A stretch of 64,000 nt of DNA. It comes from Azolla caroliniana (taxonomy: Eukaryota > Polypodiophyta). Below the pieces are notes generated by a model. It made no database searches and was not told where the DNA came from. It was given only the letters and a program-made list of their open reading frames with translations. Every line of letters starts with the position of its first letter. Position 1 is the first letter of the stretch. This document shows, in pieces, positions 57,801-64,000 of the stretch. The translations under genes and the position numbers were made by a program. The stretch is from positions 2,852,001 through 2,916,000 of the forward strand of contig JBHGNT010000011.1 in the NCBI GenBank assembly GCA_043228905.1, read 5' to 3'.

Positions 57801-59539
57801 ATTCTATGTCAGTGGTATATCCCATGAAGTGAAGGGGCCCCATCTAAAAGGACATTGCCTGACCTCCACTATGCATAGAGTCCCACTCAATTGCAATGCC
57901 TACATAAATTGAATGTGTAATCACAATCATATGCTTATGACTAAAGTTTGGATCTTGATTCCCAATCATGGCATAGTGGAACATATAAATAAACAAAACA
58001 TTAAAAGGAAAATTTGTTAAATGAACCACAAGTCGAACCTAGAAACGAGATTTTTACATATCAATCAAAAGACGAAATTACGCAGCATTGAACACCTAAA
58101 ACAAATCCTTAGGAAATTAAGACATAATTACTAAACACAACCCTACCAATATAGTCTATTATAGAAAAAGGGTAGTAGCAATTCCTACCAAGCCTAAATG
58201 AACTTGAATGTAATATATTCATAATTAGAGGCTATATTTGGAAATTAAATAAAAATATACTCACCTTCTTTTGAGGTTTTTGGAGTAAGGGACATCATTG
58301 TAGAGGATGGATCCAGAGATAAGTTGAGGGTTTGAGCGGCGACCACCCAAGACATTGAGAAGAGTGGTCTTTCCACTACCGGATGGCCCCATCATTGCGA
58401 GCATCTCGCCTGCACCAACCGATCCTGAAACTCCGTGGAGAATCTCCTTCTCCACCGCCCCTTTTCCTCGCCACTTTGCTGCCTCTTGTGTCACAACCTT
58501 GTACTTCACCTCGGTGAACTAGAAACCCCGTGCCATGGTTAATCATAGACGGCGGCTCATTAAATCATATTTTACCATATCTTAATTGCCAAGCTCCAAC
58601 CAATCATAAAATTGTTTAGAAGTATCCCCTAGGAAAAAGGAATTGTCTCCTAGGACGAAAGATTTGTCCCATAGGTTGCTAGTGGTAATGTGGACTTCCT
58701 AGGTATGACGAAAGAATTGTCCCATAGGGTACTAGTGGTAATGTGGACTTCCTAGGTATCATGATTACCCCACCTTCGGAAAGAATGCTAATCGCTAGTT
58801 TGCCACTAGTAGTAGTGCACACTTAACACCATAGGGACCTTTCTAGACATCATGATTACCCACCCTTAATAGAAAACAATACCTCCTCACAAGAATTAAG
58901 AACTAGTCGCTATGCATTTCACTGGTGATCGTGCACATCATTGACTAGTTAGTAGTGAGGCTAGGCACACGCAACCCAACATATGTACAGGGTCATGGAT
59001 GTGTACACTCGGAGCACATGCACAAAGAGTGTAGGGTAAGTCAATGTGTGGTAGTGGTGCATCATGCATGGGGGGCCCCCCAACAATGTGTGGTAGTTTG
59101 GGTGATCCCATGTCTATGCGAGATGTCCAATGTAGTTAGTTGAAACTTTGCATATGGGACAAAGAAAACAAGTAATTATAGACGTATTGTTGAAACTAGC
59201 TAGCATTATGAGGCAGGAGAAGGGCCAGACACTAGGCACTTACTTACCTCGTGTGGAACGAGAACGTACCTGTAGATAAATGGGCTCGGGACGAGGGAAC
59301 GAGATCGTGTCATCCTTGTGGACGTCGATGCCGATGCCGCGTTCACACGGGGGCGGGGCCACGGCGGGGGGCATGTTATTATTCATCACATGGATTGCAA
59401 CGCTAGAGGAGGGTTCCTCTTCGATGTACGCGACTTGCGCACGCTTCTCACCACGGGGCGGGGTGGCATTGTACGATGTCCTCGCGACCTCCACTGGGGG
59501 GCAAATACATAAGCAACCACCATATACATCTATCTATCA

Positions 59540-59575
<36 letters not shown>

Positions 59576-60086
59576 ATGTATTTAGTTATTTGAAGAGAGA
59601 TTATTTATTTATTTATTTACCGCCGCCGCCGCCGCCGCCGCGCAGGGAGAGTGGGGTGGCGTTGGAGCGGCGGATCTCGTCGTACTGCACCTGCAGCTCG
59701 TCCGCGTCGCTCAGCCGCCCGGCGCTGGGACTGTTCCCGCCGCCGCCACGTGGCGCCGCCGCCGCCTGTAGCAGCGTCCCTAGCCCTTTGGAGACCATGG
59801 ATGACATGGATCGCCTTGGCCGCCCGCCCCCCTCCATCGGGCTCCCGCTGCCGACGCCGCCGCCTCCTCCCCGGCGGCCAGCCCCCCCCGGCGGCGCTCT
59901 CGAGGGCGTGCCTCCATAGCTAGGGTACTCGTCGATCGACGACCTCCCCGCATCCTCATCCATGGTGGTGTCTGCATATACGCCGCCGCCGCCGCCGCCG
60001 CCGCCGCTCAATCGCCCTGGCGATGGCGACGACTTCCCTGGGTACGTCCCGTATAATGCCGCTGATCCATCCATCCTCTGCTCCAT
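49334..60086 (-). CDS. ABCG half-transporter gene (WBC type, ABCG22-like), complete
   Basis: ATP-driven membrane exporter; ABCG half-size proteins act as dimers in the plasma membrane. Nine exons, minus strand: 60086-59621, 59493-59270, 58518-58265, 53704-53362, 52736-52410, 52021-51734, 50369-50085, 49800-49693, 49543-49334. All are GT-AG and in phase; 834 residues plus stop. The N-terminus is Gly/Pro/Ser-rich and disordered (1-200). Nucleotide-binding domain: [14 protein letters not shown] (~225), Walker [10 protein letters not shown] (~274-282), Q-loop TQDD (~320), signature ISGGERKR (~382-389), Walker B SLIFLDE (~401-407), H-loop TIHQPSS (~437-443). Six-helix membrane domain: [74 protein letters not shown] and the end [14 protein letters not shown]. 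Closest to Arabidopsis ABCG22 by motif wording; substrate unknown. Intron 3 is 4.6 kb and carries a duplicated piece of exon 4. Confidence 0.92.
50511..50528. repeat. (CG)n tract in ABCG intron
   Basis: A short alternating TTGCGCGCGCGCGTGT run in intron 6; a candidate Z-DNA-forming tract in AT-rich surroundings. Confidence 0.9.
53621..54091. repeat. 235-bp tandem duplication covering the start of ABCG exon 4
   Basis: 53621-53855 and 53856-54091 are adjacent and nearly identical; I find one substitution (CTGCTACAG versus CTGCCACAG) and a one-base length difference. Each copy contains the 3' splice acceptor and the first ~84 bp of exon 4 ([13 protein letters not shown] onward). The gene-proximal copy is the real exon; the upstream one ends in intron sequence without a donor site. 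Confidence 0.93.
54240..54255. repeat. (GA)n microsatellite
   Basis: A short GA run in intron 3. Others lie at 54428-54442 and, as CT, at 54776-54803. Confidence 0.9.
54576..54674. repeat. Perfect 50-bp tandem duplication in ABCG intron 3
   Basis: TGTTTTCTTATCTAGGCAAG and all following bases to CTCTCAAG are repeated without change at a 50-bp offset. Confidence 0.95.
56180..56705. repeat. Diverged ~255-bp direct repeat in ABCG intron 3
   Basis: Both copies contain CATAATCAAAGTTGCTA, CAATGGAGATTTGGTTGA, GTGTTCATGTCA and GGCATCAAAA(C/T)AGGTGACATTTG. They differ by many substitutions and an insertion. Confidence 0.85.
58654..58760. repeat. ~53-bp tandem duplication in ABCG intron 2
   Basis: GACGAAAGA(A/T)TTGTCCCATAGG plus CTAGTGGTAATGTGGACTTC is repeated with few changes. 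Confidence 0.9.
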
Positions 60087-60099
60087 CGCATCCGAGGAA

Positions 60100-60122
60100 C
60101 CCCCCCCAAAAAACCCCCCCCC
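60100..60122 (-). promoter_or_regulatory. G-tracts in the ABCG 5' leader just before the ATG
   Basis: The minus strand carries nine G, six T and eight G, ending 13 bases before the predicted start codon (60086). Arranged as GGG runs with short loops, the tract fits an intramolecular G-quadruplex pattern. If transcribed it would lie in the 5' UTR. Confidence 0.5.
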
Positions 60123-60164
60123 AAAAAAAAAACAAAAAGAAAAGGCACACAAATCATTAGTAAA

Positions 60165-60177
60165 AAATATATATTTA
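60165..60177 (-). promoter_or_regulatory. Candidate TATA box of the ABCG gene
   Basis: The minus strand reads TTAAATATATATTTT about 80-90 bp upstream of the ATG, which would put the transcription start near 60135-60145. Position and composition fit; nothing else supports it. Confidence 0.35.
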
Positions 60178-60199
60178 AGAGAGCGTAACTAGGAATCAG

Positions 60200-60770
60200 A
60201 GAGATTAAGAGCACACTAATCTATATTTTGCAGCTAACCGCATGGATTAGCGAGCGCTCGCTAATCACACGTACATAATTAGCATCCACTCAGATGCTTT
60301 TTTTTTTTTCTTCTTCTTTTTTGACGGGGGAGGGGGAGAGTGGGGAGAGGGATTAAGTAATAAGCGGCGCTGAAAAGGCATGTACAAGACAAACAGAGAT
60401 AGATTAAAAGCACACTCTGATCACGTGGATTAAGAGCTAAGACATGCCATCAGCAGCCACTCGATCAGATGGGTTAACTGCCCGGGGGAGGGGGGACTAA
60501 CTAATCCAATGCAATTAGGCGGCTAATCACAGCTGGATTCAGCAGAATCTAATCACGCTTGATTAAGAGGGCGCTAATTACAGCCAGAATGTAAGAATTT
60601 TAAATGGGAGCTAATCGAATGGAACCGGCAGCCAATATCAGATGGATTCAAGAGGGCACTAATCGAATGCAATCAGAGGCCAATATCAGATGGATTAAAG
60701 AGAGATAATGCGATCAGTGGCCAGTGGCAGATGGATTAAGAGGGCATTTGCGGGGGATTAAGGAGGGCTT
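60200..60770. repeat. Degenerate minisatellite upstream of ABCG gene
   Basis: Units of about 50-55 bp built on GATGGATTAAGAGGGC and (G)CTAATC(G)AATG recur through the region. The clearest copies are at 60600-60760 (CCAATATCAGATGGATT three times). Confidence 0.75.
60245..60266. other. Perfect 22-bp palindrome
   Basis: GATTAGCGAGC is followed at once by its exact reverse complement. It belongs to the CTAATC/GATTAG repeat region upstream of the ABCG gene. Confidence 0.95.
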
Positions 60771-61865
60771 ACCCAATCGGGTAAATGATCTCCAATTAGG
60801 AAGTGCGACGCAAACAGAGAAGGAGAGAGCGTGATGAATGAGGCCTACTCTTTCCTTAAAAAAGGAAAACATTAAGAGGAGGAGAGGCATTGGATCACGT
60901 GCGCGCCCCCCCCCCCCGCCTTCCGTACGCCCCCACGTGGCCACGCGTCACGTACGGTCCACGTGGCACGATGGCCACACATGCCTTTCTTCTTCCTCTA
61001 TCTTGTTCTCTTTTTCCTTTCCCTTTTGGAAGCCCAAAGGTTCCCAATGTCCTTCTTAAAACAAAACACACACACACACACACACACACACTCTCTCTCT
61101 CCACACTTCGGCTTCCCTTTAATCGCTAGCTCCTTGTGGTCGACCATCCGACACCTCAAGCCCAAGAAGATCGCGTTTCTTATTGGAGTGGATCTCTCGG
61201 CCTAAACCCCCCCCTAATGGCCAGCCAACCTTGTTTTGCCGCAGCCTCTAGAGCCTAGTAGCATGTCACTCTCCGATGACCTCATGCGAACATGTGCGTA
61301 TCCGACAACCTGTAGATAGATCGATCCCAGATCATCGTCTCGCATGTCATTTCGTCTTCTCTGTCTCATTATGCTTTCTTCGTGACCCCCCCCCCCCCCC
61401 CCTCTCCCTCTCCCCAACGCTAACTCAACCTTTTTTTGTCTCTCTCCCCCACCCCTTTTCTTTTGGAACATGTGTACAGAAGTTGTATCACATGTTGTTT
61501 GTCTGTGCATTAGAAAGAGACTGTTACGTGACCAACAAACACAGTTCATCAAAACCCTCAATTGCGTAGCATAAAGACACTATAGAAAAAAGGTGGTCGA
61601 CGATGATGTGTCTATGACCTTTGGGAAGCACGAATTGAGACTTCTCAAACCTCATAAAACAATGTTAGTAAAAGAGTTTCCTTTGCTAGCATAGACGTGG
61701 TACATTGTGTATAAAGTTAATACCTCTTGCTTAGGGGAGCTTTCCTGTTCTTGTAATGTGAGAATGTATAAGTGCCTAGAAGGCAAGGGTGATAATGCTT
61801 GATGCAAAGACATTGTGTGTGTGTGTTTGGTGCACTAAATGATCAGTGATAAATAATCACCCCTC

Positions 61866-61868
<3 letters not shown>

Positions 61869-61926
<58 letters not shown>
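61869..61926. repeat. (GA)n microsatellite, ~57 bp
   Basis: An uninterrupted AG/GA run. Confidence 0.97.
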
Positions 61927-61928
<2 letters not shown>

Positions 61929-63180
61929 TTGTCATTTTGTTAACATCTTCGGAGGGGAAATTCAACCACCGTTGGCTACAAAAGTGAACTATTTCTATGC
62001 ATTGTATGTGGAGTTGGTAAGTTGCTCTAGATGTTCAAGAGTTTTACTAATGAATATTATAGCTGAAAATATGTACTTTAGCTAAGTCAAAATTATGTGT
62101 AGAGAGATGTCAAGAATGGAAATGTGGGAAAACCAATCCCAAATTTGGTTGATAGTGGAACCAGGTTCCCATGCAATTCTTGGAAGTCTATATGATGAGG
62201 TTTTTTTTAATGCTTATATATGTATTCCACAACCCTCTCCATGCCAATGATCTCAATGGGAACTGATTCAATGTCAAGTAGTCAGAGCATGTATGATGTC
62301 TACATCTTGAGTTGGAAAAACTCATCCAAAAACACTCTTGGACATTTTTCAAATCATTCCAAGTAAAGTTAGAGATACTTCCACTCTTTAGAGAAGTATC
62401 AATATTGCCAAAGCTTGTCAAAGTAGTGTTCCTTAAGAACCCAACATTTCACTTCTCCTTCGTTTCATATGTTGTCAAATGAATAGTAAACCATCTCTCC
62501 CCCTTTCACATGGTGAGTGACATATAAGTTTGATACATTATTGTTCTAAACCTCAAGGCAAAGGTATCTGAAGCTTTCTACTTTTTGATATGGCCCATTG
62601 TTGTACACAATGCTTCATTTTTCCTTACAAAGAATCTTTATAAGCGTAACCTTTATCTTGGAGCTATTGCCAACTCAATTATTATCCATGCAAAAGTTCT
62701 AAATTAGGCATTCATAAGCTTTTGCTTCTCTTCTAAAAGTACCACATCTTGTGGCTATCAAAAAGCACAATAATTGCACTCCCAATGGCAGCTCTGCTTT
62801 GTTGTTGTACAAACTCTATCCATATCCCAAAGAGAATTAGTTGGAATTAGAACTATTTGCTTAAGACAATAGTGGCCATAGAAAACCTTGAAACTTATAT
62901 TGCTTAAATGCAAATGAAGTGTCACTTCCCATAGAATTGTATGAAGTATTACTTCCCATAATATTACAAGCATATACCACTCACTACTTGTTCTTCTATA
63001 CTATCTCCAAAGAAAATGAACCATAGCTTGTAAAGATATCTACCAAAATCAAAATTGTGGATTTGAAGTCTACCTAAAGAGTGTATCTATAGCTCAACTG
63101 TCAATCTAGGGGGTGACTCAACATAGGAGACTTGGGCCACACATTATCGTTTCTCTTCTCTTACCACCATATATATTCCA

Positions 63181-63354
63181 GATTACACTTGACCTACGCC
63201 TTTGATGAGTTTTAAGCTAATATATAGCTACAAAGGTTGCGCTTGCTCTTTCTCTCTCTCTCTCTCTTTCTCTCTCTCTTCGTAAATCAAGATTACACTT
63301 GACCTACGCCTTTGATGAGTTTTAAGCTAATATATAGCTACAAAGGTTGCGCTT

Positions 63355-63393
<39 letters not shown>

Positions 63394-63400
63394 AAATCAA
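63181..63400. repeat. 110-bp tandem duplication with embedded (CT)n
   Basis: GATTACACTTGACCTACGCC starts at 63181 and again at 63291. Both copies run through AGCTACAAAGGTTGCGCTTG and a CT tract to TTCGTAAATCAA. Outside the CT tract the copies are practically identical. Confidence 0.94.
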
Positions 63401-63505
63401 TGTTTGTTATTAAAACAATATGATAATACACCCTTTGCTATCTTCACTACATAAATAGTGATAGTGCAAGGTAAACCCTCTCAAGTGTTGTAAAACTAGA
63501 TGACA

Positions 63506-63544
<39 letters not shown>

Positions 63545-64000
63545 CATGCTCACCTTTACATGGGGTCTTGGGGTTTGTAGTTGATGTGATGGTGAAGAGG
63601 TTCCGCAACCACCAATGCTACTTCATGTGCCCTTTGCACTTAGTGTTTAGATCTTCAAGTTACACACTAAAAAACTTGGATCCACCTTTGTTGCTTTGTT
63701 GTAGGATCACATGTTAATTTTCATGCATCCTTATAATCCTTTACATATCTACCTTTCACTTGCATGCCTTGCCCTTCTAAAAGAGGAATCCAATAATTAG
63801 CTTCTTGTAGATAGTGTAAGGGTTGGGAGACCCCTCTTGTGCCCTCTACACTTAATGCTTGGAACATCGAGTTACAAATTATTAGTCTTGAATTAACCTT
63901 TGTTGTTGCACCTTAAGATTCTTTAAATTGATTTTCATGTATCACTATCCTCTACTTATCTGTCTTTCACACTTGATGATTGGCTTTGCCCTTTGAGAGC

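Larger units (their letters stand above)
60771..64000. other. Gene-free, microsatellite-rich region
   Basis: No supported coding frame. It holds C-runs (60906-60917, 61386-61402), (CA)n at 61068-61090, (GA)n at 61869-61926, (CT)n at 63249-63280, 63358-63389 and 63510-63542, and a tandem duplication at 63181-63400. The part next to the ABCG gene probably includes its promoter. Confidence 0.6.

Noticed and set aside
59250-59270. Alternative donor (GAG|GTAAGT) for ABCG exon 2
   Set aside because: It is a better consensus than the chosen GTACGT site, but using it would add residues between PIYLQ and FTEVKYKVV, a junction that is continuous in ABCG relatives, and would shift the phase into exon 3.
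59476-59977. Long plus-strand open frames over the ABCG first exon
   Set aside because: They are the opposite strand of a GC-rich exon with clear coding sense on the minus strand (in-phase splice sites and ABCG continuation).

Overview
This is nuclear DNA of a flowering plant. Spliced genes with GT-AG introns, angiosperm-type Ty1/Copia retrotransposons, a (TTTAGGG)n telomere-type tract and plant gene families (nepenthesin-like aspartic protease, ABCG half-transporter, SURP/RS/CCCH protein) all point that way. The species cannot be named from the sequence. The very GC-rich, poly-Gly first exon of the transporter, long introns and many (GA/CT)n tracts are the main compositional signatures.

Layout. 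1-3499 (+): 3' part of a pepsin-family aspartic protease gene, eight exons. 3500-4830: gene-free. 4831-37877: one continuous nest of Copia retrotransposons. The outer and presumably oldest element, B, lies on the minus strand; its 5' LTR is near 37.5-37.9 kb and its RNase H remnant near 4.8-5.7 kb. Into B went element A1 (+, 11495-17139, target-site duplication CATTC), a solo A-type LTR (9225-9636), a 1.19 kb element (17468-18658), element A3 (-, 19419-31829, TSD AGTTG) and element C (-, 31846-36743). A3 itself was hit by element A2 (+, 24585-30431, TSD CTTCT) and by a solo LTR, D (21752-22488, TSD AGTAC). None of these elements has intact gag-pol. 37878-39350: gene-free. About 39.36-46.23 kb (+): a gene for a nuclear RS/CCCH zinc-finger protein with a conserved C-terminal helical block; its upstream SURP-coding segment carries stop codons. 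46227-49333: gene-free. 49334-60086 (-): a complete nine-exon ABCG half-transporter gene (834 aa predicted). 60087-64000: its promoter side (G-tracts, palindrome, minisatellite), then microsatellite-rich intergenic DNA.

The three host genes are unrelated and simply neighbours. The retrotransposons give an ordered insertion history readable from target-site duplications. The most interesting signals are a partial duplication of an ABCG exon with its splice acceptor, a telomere-repeat patch inside a reverse-transcriptase gene, a lysine/arginine-rich C-terminal extension of pol shared by the three A elements, SURP nonsense codons in an otherwise conserved CCCH gene, and a recurring pattern of short local tandem duplications across the window.
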